From NCBI GenBank assembly GCA_025058955.1, contig JANXDV010000007.1, positions 1-21,674 on the forward strand: DNA of 21,674 nt. The letters run 5' to 3'. Position numbers and translations under genes: made by a program. Origin of the DNA: Archaeoglobaceae archaeon (GTDB taxonomy: Archaea > Halobacteriota > Archaeoglobi > Archaeoglobales > Archaeoglobaceae). Below the pieces are notes generated by a model. It ran no database searches. It worked only from the letters and a program-made list of their open reading frames with translations, and was not told the origin of the DNA. Below, piece by piece: positions 13,740 to 21,306 of this stretch (positions are counted from its first letter, which is position 1; every line of letters begins with the position of its first letter).

Positions 13740-14387
13740 TCACTCGAATTCTCCAATAGCCAAGTTTGTTGCGAAAGAAATTGCGGAGATCCCAAATTCT
13801 TGGCAGAACTCAATTGCTGAGCTTAAAATCGCAGCTTTCGAGACGACAAGTGGAATGCCAACATTTGCACATTTCTCAACTATTTCCCTTGAAATTCTAC
13901 CAGAAAGCACTAAAAAAGAATTGCGAAGATCAACACCGTTAAGCAAAGCCAAACCGATTGCCTTATCAACAGCGTTATGTCTGCCAACATCATATGCTCT
14001 ATAAAATTCTTTACCCACCACGATCATTGCAACATGGTATCCACGGGTTTTTTTGTATTCCTCAATGTCAAGAAGTTCAAGATACCTCCTTAGCTCTTCA
14101 ACCCTATACTTCTCACCCCCTTCTCTTTTTTGGATTTTCTTTTCATTCAAAAATACCCGCCCTACTATACACGGATCTTTAGAGACATTCGCTATGATCC
14201 TATTCTCCAAGATCTCCAACTTGATCTCTTCCAAATTTCTTGCTATTCCCTCAGAAATTAAGAAACCTATCGCCAGTTCTTTCAGCATTTTTGGTGTGCA
14301 AAATTTTCTGTAAACTTTCCCGTTTATCACAAACTCCAATTCTTTCTCAACTGCAATCTCGAGCGGTTTACCGATTTCTTTGATCAC
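13740..14387 (-). CDS. fdhD: Formate dehydrogenase accessory protein FdhD-like (sulfurtransferase family)
   Basis: FdhD passes sulfur from a cysteine desulfurase to the Mo/W-bis-MGD cofactor of formate dehydrogenases. The family landmarks are here: FCTPKMLKELAIGFLISEG (residues 29-47), TRGYHVAMI, YDVGRHNAVDKAIG (about 132-145), LSGRISREIVEKCANVGIPLVVSKAAILSSAIEFCQEFGISAISF. The length (215) is short. The loop that holds the sulfur-carrying CxxC in E. coli FdhD should fall near residues 80-95; here it reads NEKKIQKREGGEKY with no Cys. The remaining Cys are 30, 73, 169 and 190. The start is GTG at 14387; TTATAAAA is centred 24 nt upstream and there is no SD, so a leaderless GTG start is likely. 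No formate dehydrogenase is in the window. Confidence 0.8.
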   Translation of the reverse strand: MIKEIGKPLEIAVEKELEFVINGKVYRKFCTPKMLKELAIGFLISEGIARNLEEIKLEILENRIIANVSKDPCIVGRVFLNEKKIQKREGGEKYRVEELRRYLELLDIEEYKKTRGYHVAMIVVGKEFYRAYDVGRHNAVDKAIGLALLNGVDLRNSFLVLSGRISREIVEKCANVGIPLVVSKAAILSSAIEFCQEFGISAISFATNLAIGEFE

Positions 14388-14406
14388 AAAGAGACTTAGC
14401 TGAAGG

Positions 14407-14415
14407 TTTTATAAG
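14407..14415 (-). promoter_or_regulatory. TATA box of fdhD
   Basis: The minus strand reads CTTATAAAA, centred 24 nt upstream of the GTG start at 14387. It decides the start, since no SD or upstream ATG competes. The 14388-14484 gap holds nothing else recognisable. Confidence 0.5.
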
Positions 14416-14484
14416 ATTGCCGACATAATTCCAAAATACCTAATTATGGCGAAAAATCTATTACTGCTAGCCCTGAGAAGAGTG

Positions 14485-14555
14485 AGCCAGGGCCCGGATT
14501 TGAACCGGGGTCAGTGGATCTGCAGTCCACCGCATAGCCTCTCTGCCACCCTGGC
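14485..14555 (-). tRNA. tRNA-Cys (anticodon GCA)
   Basis: On the minus strand the acceptor stem GCCAGGG pairs fully with CCCUGGC. The anticodon arm GUGGA-CUGCAGA-UCCAC gives GCA, and the T arm is CCCGG-UUCAAAU-CCGGG. The discriminator U73 is the identity base expected for tRNA-Cys. There is no intron and no encoded CCA. It lies between aglB and fdhD, all on the minus strand. Confidence 0.95.
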
Positions 14556-14573
14556 TTAAGAATTGTTAGCTTC

Positions 14574-14586
14574 TAATTTAAAAAAA
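14574..14586 (-). promoter_or_regulatory. TATA box of tRNA-Cys, also T-tract after aglB
   Basis: The minus strand has TTTTTTAAATTAG centred about 25 nt before the 5' end of tRNA-Cys, as expected for its promoter. The T run follows the aglB stop by under 10 nt, so the same bases could terminate aglB transcription. Confidence 0.45.
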
Positions 14587-14594
14587 TTTTGGTT

Positions 14595-17129
14595 TTATTG
14601 CGTTAGATCAAGGCTTATAACTTCTCCCTTTTGAACTTGGCTCTCCGAAACCATGAGTGTTTTAATGATCTTGCCCGCTTTAAACGTGTATGGTGTTATC
14701 GGCTTTGTTTTGTATACAGAATCATGAGAGTATGGCAAAATGATTTCGTAAGTCCCATTTATAACTTTCTCCTTTTTGTAATACTCGAAAATCCTTCCTT
14801 GATTTGTCAAAATTGTTGCATTTACTTCTACAAACTCTGAATTAGCGTTGCCTGTCACTTTAACTCCTTTAACTCTCTCAAAGATCTTCACATAGCCTGT
14901 AGCATTCAAATCGACTGGAATTCCAGTTTTGTTCTGGTATAAATTCTTGTAAACAAATTTTATCATAATCTCCTGAGCAGAAAAGCTTGGAAGCACACCA
15001 TATCTGGCTCTTTGGAATGAATCCTGCAATGCAATCTCCATAGGGCTATAGGTTCCGAGATAAGCTGAATAATACTTCCATTCATCGCTTGGCTCACTTT
15101 CGTAGATCAAACGGTAATGAGACAATCCCGAGCCGTCGAGCATGTGCAGTTTTGCTTCCATCGAGTTGTAATAAGCTTCACTTGGAACTCTAAGAGGGAC
15201 AAAGGAGTTTGGAGGGATCTGATATCCATAACCTATACCCAAAGTTCCTTGAGGGGTTACAAAGAGATAACCGTCGTAATACTTGTTGTAAGCGATCTCA
15301 AGATCACCTTCCGCCCAAGTAGCCATTGCATAAAACTTACCTGTTGCCATTTCGATGTCGCTGACAACGTAACGAACATTAAGCTCTTCTGCAACCGATT
15401 CTGCGTAACTTTCGTTAGAAGTGACGAAGAATGGTGCAGCTCCTGAAACGTTGTCGTAGAAATTACCAATTCCCTGCTGGAATGGATTCGCTACTGCCAT
15501 CCTTTTGCCAATGGCTAAGATCCAGTGCCCATAATCCCACCAGCTTAGGACTCCATAAGTCTCGAATGGATACGGATATTTCTCTCCAGGCTTTCCAGGA
15601 GTGTAAAGCTCGTAGTAATATTCTTCATAGCCATTTGAGGGTGTGTTGTTTCTCAGCCATACCATTGAAGAGAACCATTGATGATTAAGAGCTCCAGCGC
15701 TCACACTCTGCATTTCCGCAAGCGAATAAGTTGGATAAACAGCGAGAATACCCAAAAGAATTGCTAAAGTTATTCTGAAATAGCTAAGGTTTTTCCTTCC
15801 TCTTTTCTTACCTTTTTCTTCTTCGAAGATCTTATACAAGTGGAGCTTCCCAAAGAGAATGTCCAATGCAAGTCCAGCGTAGATTGCAGAGACGAGTGCA
15901 AAGTAATAAGCAAATCTGTTTTGCCCACACAAAGCTATGAATAATGCAATCGCCCAGAGAAAGATCGTGAAATCTTTAAGATCTCGATTTCGATAGATCC
16001 TATATCCTAAAAATACCATCGCTGGGATTGCGAAGAAGAATGTCATGCCAAAGTGGTAGTAAGCGGGAAAGAGATTGAAACTTCCACCTTGTGTGAAGAA
16101 TGGATATACTTCTCCAATCGTCAAAGCTCCTCCTTTTGGCTGTAGATAACCGGTTATTGTGCCTATGGTATAGGACAATTGGGGAAAGATGTAGGAAATC
16201 AAGATCAGACCAATAATTGCGATCAAGATCAATGCGGTCTCCTTTCCAATTCTAACGACTTTTTCGATCTTGGTAAACTTCAGATCAAACTGCCATAGGA
16301 AAAGAGTTGCAATGGCATAGAATATTAGCATTGACAACTGCATTGGCGAATAAAGCACAGGATTGCTTGGAGCGTTGAATGAGAATGGTAAGTAGACGAG
16401 AATTGCAGAAATGAAGTAAATAAATGTCAGTTTGTAAGTTGTTTCAGGGATCTTGAACTTAAGGATCAACGCAAGGAATAATGCCGAGACTACCAAAAGA
16501 CCAAATGTGAATCCAGCTGCCCAGGAAAGAATATACATTCCGAAGCTTATCCCTCCAAATACCGCACAAAGGATACTTTTTCTATTCCATTCACCTTTTA
16601 AGAGAAGAATAAAGAAAGCGAAGGAGAGACACATCCAGAAAATTTCCCAGATGTGGTGATCGTTGAAGCTAAGCATACTTCTGTGCAAAAATTGTCCTGG
16701 AATGATCGAGATCAGCAAAGCGGAAATTATTGCGGTGCGAACATTAAAAACACTTCTCGTTAGGAAAAATACTGCAAAGATCGTTAACAAACCGCCAATT
16801 GCAGGAATAAAGACAAGAAAGCTCCTTAAAGCCTCGCCACTCGTTGCTCCGCTAAGCATCGCAATTGCAACGCTAAGATAAACCAAGAATGGACCAAAAT
16901 GTGTGTAAGTGCCGTAAGGATACTGGGTCATTGGATCAAACCAAATTCTCGATGGAAAATTGTGTATGCAGTTCTCAATTAGCCTATAGTAATACCAAGG
17001 ATCGTTCTCCGCAAGACGAACTGTGAAAGTGAAAACGCTGTCCCAAGGATTTAGGATCCTTATTTTAATGGCTATTAGCACTGGGATCAGCAGTATTAGA
17101 AGATACAGATTTTGCTTGAGATTTTGCAT
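14595..17129 (-). CDS. aglB: Dolichyl-phosphooligosaccharide-protein glycotransferase AglB (STT3 family)
   Basis: This is the single-subunit archaeal oligosaccharyltransferase, which moves lipid-linked glycans to Asn in N-x-S/T sequons on the outer face of the membrane. Of its 844 residues, about 1-470 form a multi-helix membrane domain. Its first external loop is RLAENDPWYYYRLIEN (the Asp of the DxD-like metal site near residue 43); FDPMTQYPYGTYTHFGPF and SFNDHHIWEIFW (around 155-164) are further loops of the active site. The C-terminal globular domain carries the sequon-binding motif W530-W531-D-Y-G in GVLSWWDYGHW. The closing part is a beta-rich domain. A TATA element sits about 24 nt upstream of the ATG, with no SD. 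Divergent from the MazG gene. Substrates likely include the exported lipoproteins in this window (inference). Confidence 0.92.
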   Translation of the reverse strand: MQNLKQNLYLLILLIPVLIAIKIRILNPWDSVFTFTVRLAENDPWYYYRLIENCIHNFPSRIWFDPMTQYPYGTYTHFGPFLVYLSVAIAMLSGATSGEALRSFLVFIPAIGGLLTIFAVFFLTRSVFNVRTAIISALLISIIPGQFLHRSMLSFNDHHIWEIFWMCLSFAFFILLLKGEWNRKSILCAVFGGISFGMYILSWAAGFTFGLLVVSALFLALILKFKIPETTYKLTFIYFISAILVYLPFSFNAPSNPVLYSPMQLSMLIFYAIATLFLWQFDLKFTKIEKVVRIGKETALILIAIIGLILISYIFPQLSYTIGTITGYLQPKGGALTIGEVYPFFTQGGSFNLFPAYYHFGMTFFFAIPAMVFLGYRIYRNRDLKDFTIFLWAIALFIALCGQNRFAYYFALVSAIYAGLALDILFGKLHLYKIFEEEKGKKRGRKNLSYFRITLAILLGILAVYPTYSLAEMQSVSAGALNHQWFSSMVWLRNNTPSNGYEEYYYELYTPGKPGEKYPYPFETYGVLSWWDYGHWILAIGKRMAVANPFQQGIGNFYDNVSGAAPFFVTSNESYAESVAEELNVRYVVSDIEMATGKFYAMATWAEGDLEIAYNKYYDGYLFVTPQGTLGIGYGYQIPPNSFVPLRVPSEAYYNSMEAKLHMLDGSGLSHYRLIYESEPSDEWKYYSAYLGTYSPMEIALQDSFQRARYGVLPSFSAQEIMIKFVYKNLYQNKTGIPVDLNATGYVKIFERVKGVKVTGNANSEFVEVNATILTNQGRIFEYYKKEKVINGTYEIILPYSHDSVYKTKPITPYTFKAGKIIKTLMVSESQVQKGEVISLDLTQ

Positions 17130-17147
17130 GTCGGTAAATTAAACGTT

Positions 17148-17157
17148 CTATTAATAG
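17148..17157 (-). promoter_or_regulatory. Palindromic TATA-like element of aglB
   Basis: CTATTAATAG is a palindrome centred about 24 nt upstream of the aglB ATG (17129). It lies in the 89-bp divergent gap shared with the MazG-type gene, whose own box may be GATATACTTA near 17182-17191. Confidence 0.4.
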
Positions 17158-17218
17158 ATTTTGTGGTTCATAAATTTAGGGCGATATACTTATCTATTTC
17201 CAAGGCTCTTTTTCGATC

Positions 17219-17497
17219 ATGGAACTTTCTCAATTGAGAGAAGCGATAAGAGAAAGATATTACTCAATCGACTCCAAAAGCGGAGCTCTTTTCCTTCTTT
17301 CAGTCCTATTTGAGGAAGTTGGAGAGCTTGCAGAAGCGGTAAGAAAGAAAGAGAGAGAAAAAATTGAAGAAGAGCTCTGTGACGTTTTCTTCATGGTTTT
17401 AAGCCTTGCAAACTACTTCGAAGTCGATCTTGAGAGTAGAGTTGTGGAGAAGTATATTAAGGAGGATCCGAGTAAGAGATGGGATCTCGAACAATAG
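17219..17497 (+). CDS. MazG-type nucleotide pyrophosphohydrolase, single small domain
   Basis: This 92-residue all-alpha protein has the MazG metal-binding pattern. E32-E33-V-G-E36 (LFEEVGELAEAV) is followed by E52-L-C-D55 (EEELCDVFFMVL), that is EExxE, a gap, ExxD. Such enzymes hydrolyse NTPs or dNTPs to the monophosphate and pyrophosphate as a house-cleaning step. The N-terminal helix MELSQLREAIRERY and C-terminal KRWDLEQ are typical of archaeal small MazG proteins. It lies 30 nt upstream of the DNA ligase gene on the same strand, so co-transcription is possible. Target nucleotide unknown. Confidence 0.85.
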   Translation: MELSQLREAIRERYYSIDSKSGALFLLSVLFEEVGELAEAVRKKEREKIEEELCDVFFMVLSLANYFEVDLESRVVEKYIKEDPSKRWDLEQ

Positions 17498-17507
17498 CTT
17501 AATTAAC
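17498..17507 (+). promoter_or_regulatory. Possible own promoter of the DNA ligase
   Basis: CTTAATTAAC begins right after the MazG stop and is centred about 26 nt upstream of the ligase ATG (17528), with no SD before it. This fits a leaderless ligase transcript in addition to any read-through from the MazG gene. Confidence 0.4.
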
Positions 17508-17527
17508 CTCCAATTCTACAAAAATAC

Positions 17528-19186
17528 ATGTTATTCAAAGAATTCGCAGAATTTTGTGAAAGCATTGAAGGCATTTCCTCAACGCTTGAACTTATTGCGA
17601 GAATTTCTAATTTTATAAAGGATCTGGAGGATCTTGATCTTTACAATGTCGTTCTCTTTATAATGGGCAAGATCTATCCGCCATGGGAAGAAAGGGAGCT
17701 TGGAGTAGGAATTGGACTACTTTATGAGGTTTTGGAGAATGTCAGTGGGGTAAAAAGAGAGAAAATAGAGGATATGATAAGAGAACTCGGTGATCTTGGT
17801 CTTGTAAGTGAAAAGATCATCGCTGGAAGGGTTATGCTAACACTTGAAGCTGAGGAGCTTAGTATTAGAAGAGTTAGAGAGATCTTCGACGAAGTCTCCT
17901 CACTGGTAGGAGAGGGAAGCAGAAAAAGAAAGATCTTGCTTTTAACTGGTCTCTACGGCAATTCCTCTCCGATCGAAGCAAAGTATCTCACAAGGCTGAT
18001 CATGAATGAAATGCGACTCGGTGTTGGAGAGGGGATAGTAAGAGATGCAATAGCGAAGGCGTTTGATGTTGACGAAGAGCTCGTTGAGAGGGCTTACATG
18101 ATCACAAATGATCTCGGAAGAGTGGCGGTGATAGCAAAAAATAGCGGAAAGGGAGGATTAGAGGGGATCAGGATCGAACTGCACACTCCTGTTAGAATGA
18201 TGCTCGCTCAGGTTGCAGAGAGCTTTGAGGAAGCCATAGAAGAGATGGGAGAAGTTGCGGTTGAATGGAAGTTCGATGGGAGCAGAGTTCAGATCCACCA
18301 TGGAAATGGAGAGATCAAAGTTTATTCGCGGAGACTTGAAAATGTTACGAACGCTTTGCCTGAGATCGTGGAAGAGATCAAAAAATTCGTTCGGGAAGGA
18401 GTGATCCTTGACGGAGAAGTAATAGCGGTCAAAGATGGAAAGCCAATGCCATTTCAACATGTTCTGAGGAGGTTTAGAAGAAAACATGGTGTCTCAAAGA
18501 TGGTAGAGAAAATACCGCTTCAATTCCATGCTTTCGATATCTTATACATGAACGGAGAGCTGATCGATAAACCTCTCATAGAAAGAAGGAGAATTCTTGA
18601 ATCAACAATTTCCGAGTCAGAAAGAATTAAGATCGCCAAACAAGTGATCACAAAAGATAAAGAGGAGATCGAGAGAGTTTTCAATGAAGCCATAACTGCG
18701 GGGCATGAAGGGGTTATGCTTAAAAACCCAAGATCTCCCTACATACCAGGGAAGAGGGGTAAGAATTGGTTAAAGCTTAAGTCGGTAATGGAAACACTTG
18801 ATCTCGTGGTTGTTGGTGGGGAATGGGGAGAAGGTAAGAGAAGTCATCTCCTCAGCTCATACGAGCTTGCGTGTGTAGATGAAACAAGTGGAAAATTGCT
18901 TAAAGTTGGAAAAGTTGCCACAGGGTTTACGGATGAGGATCTCGAGGAGCTAACAGAGATCTTTAAGCAGACGATCGTTTTTCATGAGGGGAAAAGGGTA
19001 GAATTTCAGCCAAGATACATTTTCGAGATCGCATACCAAGAGATCCAGAAGAGTCCGAAGTATGAAAGTGGATACGCTCTAAGGTTTCCGAGGTTCATAA
19101 GGATAAGAGAAGACAAGGACTTGAGTGAAGCGGATACACTCAGTAGAGTCGAAGAACTCTATCTAATGCAGTCTAAGAAAGCTTAA
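17528..19186 (+). CDS. lig: ATP-dependent DNA ligase (archaeal replicative type)
   Basis: This enzyme seals nicks in Okazaki fragments and in repair. The 552 residues follow the archaeal layout: an N-terminal alpha-helical DNA-binding domain (to about 225); the adenylation domain with motif I KFDGSR (adenylated Lys248 in EWKFDGSRVQIH), motif III (FHAFDILYMNG) and motif IV (EGVMLKNPRSPYIPGKRG); and the C-terminal OB-fold (WLKLKSVMETLDLVVVGGEWGEG motif V, then RFPRFIRIREDK). The start MLFKEFAEFCESIEG is the typical one. It is close downstream of the MazG-type gene. Its last 14 nt overlap the 3' end of the DUF1786 gene on the other strand. Confidence 0.93.
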   Translation: MLFKEFAEFCESIEGISSTLELIARISNFIKDLEDLDLYNVVLFIMGKIYPPWEERELGVGIGLLYEVLENVSGVKREKIEDMIRELGDLGLVSEKIIAGRVMLTLEAEELSIRRVREIFDEVSSLVGEGSRKRKILLLTGLYGNSSPIEAKYLTRLIMNEMRLGVGEGIVRDAIAKAFDVDEELVERAYMITNDLGRVAVIAKNSGKGGLEGIRIELHTPVRMMLAQVAESFEEAIEEMGEVAVEWKFDGSRVQIHHGNGEIKVYSRRLENVTNALPEIVEEIKKFVREGVILDGEVIAVKDGKPMPFQHVLRRFRRKHGVSKMVEKIPLQFHAFDILYMNGELIDKPLIERRRILESTISESERIKIAKQVITKDKEEIERVFNEAITAGHEGVMLKNPRSPYIPGKRGKNWLKLKSVMETLDLVVVGGEWGEGKRSHLLSSYELACVDETSGKLLKVGKVATGFTDEDLEELTEIFKQTIVFHEGKRVEFQPRYIFEIAYQEIQKSPKYESGYALRFPRFIRIREDKDLSEADTLSRVEELYLMQSKKA

Positions 19187-20183
19187 CTTCGCCCCTTTTT
19201 GAAAGCATTGCCAGCAATCCCAAATTTCCAACGATCATCGGATCTCCTTTTAGTTCCTCATAATCTCCGAGTTGAGCGTTTGGACCTGTTGCAAGAATGC
19301 ATTTGAGATCTAAAACCTCTCTAATATAGCATCCATGCCCATTTTCTGAAAGAACGTAATTGTTGTCTATTTCCCCCTTCAGAAACTTCTCAAAAAACCA
19401 CCTAATATACTCTCTTCCTTTTTCTCTAAGAATGTTCGTGTGATGCTCCACAATTGCCTTTATTTCCCAGTCCTTATCAATGATCGCTGCAGTTGTATGA
19501 GAATTTCCAAAATTTATCAGCAATGCGGGAAGTTTTGAAAAATTAGCCAAGCCTGAGATCGCTGCAAAAGAGGTGTCAGTGACAAAAACATCACCTTCAC
19601 AAAAGTCCTTTATCGATCTCATAGCATCAAACATTCTGTTAAACTCCATCGGTAGCTCTCTCTCACTGAAAAGCATTCTATCGAGATATTTTTCCTTTTC
19701 AATTATTTTCCTAAACATTTTGAACCTAAAAATTCTATTGCTTTCATTCGGAGCAAAACCGTGATCTTGAACCGCTATTGCGAAAAGCTGGGGCATTGGA
19801 TATCCAATTTTCTCAATTAGATTGGAAAAGAACTCGATGTCTACATCCGCTGTTTTTATTTTAAAAGCACCACAGCTCTCAGTTATCAAGACTCCCATTT
19901 CCTTAACTTTTTCAAGATTGTCTGCAAAAGTCAAAGCGGATCTTTTAGTTGCAAAGACTTTGAAACCTCTTTCTATATGCTTAACCACTGCTTTTGTTAT
20001 AGCTCCTCCGCCCATAGTGTATCCATACAGAAATACATCCTCATTTGCTCTCTCTATTCTACCCGCTATGATCCTCGTTGGAGAGGGTAATACCGCTTTT
20101 GGACAATTTCTTAGATTTTTTTCTGCAAAAAGCAAAAAATCCTGGGTCGTTGAACCTACATCGAGTGTGAACACGGGATCCAT
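19173..20183 (-). CDS. DUF1786 family protein (ASKHA-like fold), function unknown
   Basis: This 336-residue archaeal protein has an N-terminal LDVGSTTQDFLLF. That is a phosphate-1-type loop of the acetate kinase/Hsp70/actin (ASKHA) superfamily; a second phosphate-like loop follows in LINFGNSHTTAAIID. Both support ATP binding. Other conserved-looking parts are GYTMGGGAITKAV, AVQDHGFAPNESNR, NGHGCYIREV and ATGPNAQLGD. I match it to DUF1786 from memory; some database entries call members putative pyruvate formate-lyase activating enzymes, but there is no radical-SAM CxxxCxxC here, so that name should not be used. It is the third gene after L10e and the DUF457-type gene, 20 nt from the latter, without an SD. 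Confidence 0.75.
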   Translation of the reverse strand: MDPVFTLDVGSTTQDFLLFAEKNLRNCPKAVLPSPTRIIAGRIERANEDVFLYGYTMGGGAITKAVVKHIERGFKVFATKRSALTFADNLEKVKEMGVLITESCGAFKIKTADVDIEFFSNLIEKIGYPMPQLFAIAVQDHGFAPNESNRIFRFKMFRKIIEKEKYLDRMLFSERELPMEFNRMFDAMRSIKDFCEGDVFVTDTSFAAISGLANFSKLPALLINFGNSHTTAAIIDKDWEIKAIVEHHTNILREKGREYIRWFFEKFLKGEIDNNYVLSENGHGCYIREVLDLKCILATGPNAQLGDYEELKGDPMIVGNLGLLAMLSKRGEVKLS

Positions 20184-20203
20184 GGAATTAGAGATCTAAA
20201 AGA

Positions 20204-20650
20204 TTAGATAAGCTTTGCCAAATACCTAAATAGCTCTGAAAAATCCAAATTGGAAAAGTAAGCGAAAGATGCTATTCCGAGAAGAATAACTGCGGTATTT
20301 ATTGCAGTATTATTCGACTTAAAAAGCTTTAAAGCGTATTTCTTCTTTGAAAAAGGATATAGAGGAGCAAACTTTTGAATTGTGAGGAGATCCGAGAGTA
20401 TGTGGATCAAGATGCTCAGAAAGACCAAAAAAGATAGCCAGAAGTTTTTTAAAAACATAAAAACAATAATGGAAATGAGTATTGCAAAGGTTATGTTATG
20501 GGTATATTTTCTGTGCTCAATCCTGAGCAAAAGATCTATGTCTGGAGAAACTGTTAGAGCAACCGCGATTAGGACATTATTTAGCTCGAATTTTGTAATA
20601 AATGGAGAGAGAAATAGAAGGGCTAAGCCGATGTGCCCAGGTCTATTCAT
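20204..20650 (-). CDS. Membrane-bound metal-dependent hydrolase, YdjM/DUF457 family
   Basis: This 148-residue protein has four hydrophobic helices and the polar pattern of the YdjM/DUF457 family: MNRPGHIGLALL with an early His (residue 6), VSPDIDLLLRIEHRKYTHN with Asp and His ligands in the loop after helix 2, and SILIHILSDLL with His and Asp in helix 4. These would bind a metal in the membrane plane. The family is named as hydrolase, but activity is mostly unproven. The ATG follows the L10e stop by 7 nt; there is no SD, so expression depends on read-through of the L10e message. Confidence 0.8.
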   Translation of the reverse strand: MNRPGHIGLALLFLSPFITKFELNNVLIAVALTVSPDIDLLLRIEHRKYTHNITFAILISIIVFMFLKNFWLSFLVFLSILIHILSDLLTIQKFAPLYPFSKKKYALKLFKSNNTAINTAVILLGIASFAYFSNLDFSELFRYLAKLI

Positions 20651-20657
20651 AAATAAA

Positions 20658-21182
20658 TCATATTTTACCCTTCAACAACTCCGCCCCCTTTTCCACGATC
20701 ACCTTCGTATCTGTGGGCAGTTTCATCGAAGCTCTCCTGAAAGCCTCTTTTGCAAACTCAAAGTGCTCAGGCTTTACCCAAATCGAAATGAGCTTTGTTC
20801 CTGGCTTTACCTGTGCCGCTCTGCCGACTGGTCTGCCATATGCAGCCCTCATCCCCTGGGAAACTCTGTCCGCTCCCGCACCAACCGCCATCTTGTGCTC
20901 CCTTAGAACATGATGGGGGAATATTCGAACCTTAAGCTTGTAGTTGCTGGAGCCAGCATATTTTGCGATGTATTTGTTTGCAATAACTCTCGCAGCCTCA
21001 AGAGCATTGTCTCTTATCTGAACTTCATTTTTAGCTACAAGAGTGAGCATTACAGGGAAATCCGCCTGTAAATTGCCCATATCGAACATCTTTATCCTTG
21101 TTCCAGGCACACCATCGATGTATTCAATTCTCGTGTATGGTCTCTTTACCCTTCTCCACATCCTCGCTGGTTTTCTTGCCAT
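20658..21182 (-). CDS. rpl10e: Large-subunit ribosomal protein L10e (uL16)
   Basis: This is the 174-residue archaeal/eukaryal L10e (bacterial L16 counterpart), which sits near the A-site and peptidyl-transferase centre of the 50S subunit. Diagnostic parts are MARKPARMWRRVKRPYTRIE (start), KVRIFPHHVLREHKMAVGAG, ADRVSQGMRAAYGRPVGRAA and the C-terminal KLPTDTKVIVEKG. The start is unequivocal. It has no SD; TAAATAAAA on the minus strand (TTTTATTTA) is centred 26 nt upstream, so the message is probably leaderless. It leads a likely operon with the DUF457-type and DUF1786 genes. Confidence 0.95.
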   Translation of the reverse strand: MARKPARMWRRVKRPYTRIEYIDGVPGTRIKMFDMGNLQADFPVMLTLVAKNEVQIRDNALEAARVIANKYIAKYAGSSNYKLKVRIFPHHVLREHKMAVGAGADRVSQGMRAAYGRPVGRAAQVKPGTKLISIWVKPEHFEFAKEAFRRASMKLPTDTKVIVEKGAELLKGKI

Positions 21183-21203
21183 GAAGTTGAAATTCTATGT
21201 GTG

Positions 21204-21212
21204 TAAATAAAA
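21204..21212 (-). promoter_or_regulatory. TATA box of rpl10e
   Basis: The minus strand reads TTTTATTTA, centred 26 nt upstream of the L10e ATG (21182), in the divergent gap with the secretion ATPase gene. No other control element was evident. Confidence 0.5.
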
Positions 21213-21306
21213 TTTTTGCCTTTAGCAATAGCACATAGCTAAATGCTAATAAACACTTAATGCTATAATGAAAAATCTTTTATTCTTGAACGTTGAAAAT
21301 TTTAGC

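Noticed and set aside
14485..14555. Possible intron in tRNA-Cys or tRNA-Arg
   Set aside because: Both cloverleaves close without extra bases in the anticodon loop.
19173..20183. Naming the DUF1786 gene as pyruvate formate-lyase activating enzyme
   Set aside because: No CxxxCxxC radical-SAM motif is present; the phosphate loops indicate an ASKHA-type fold instead.
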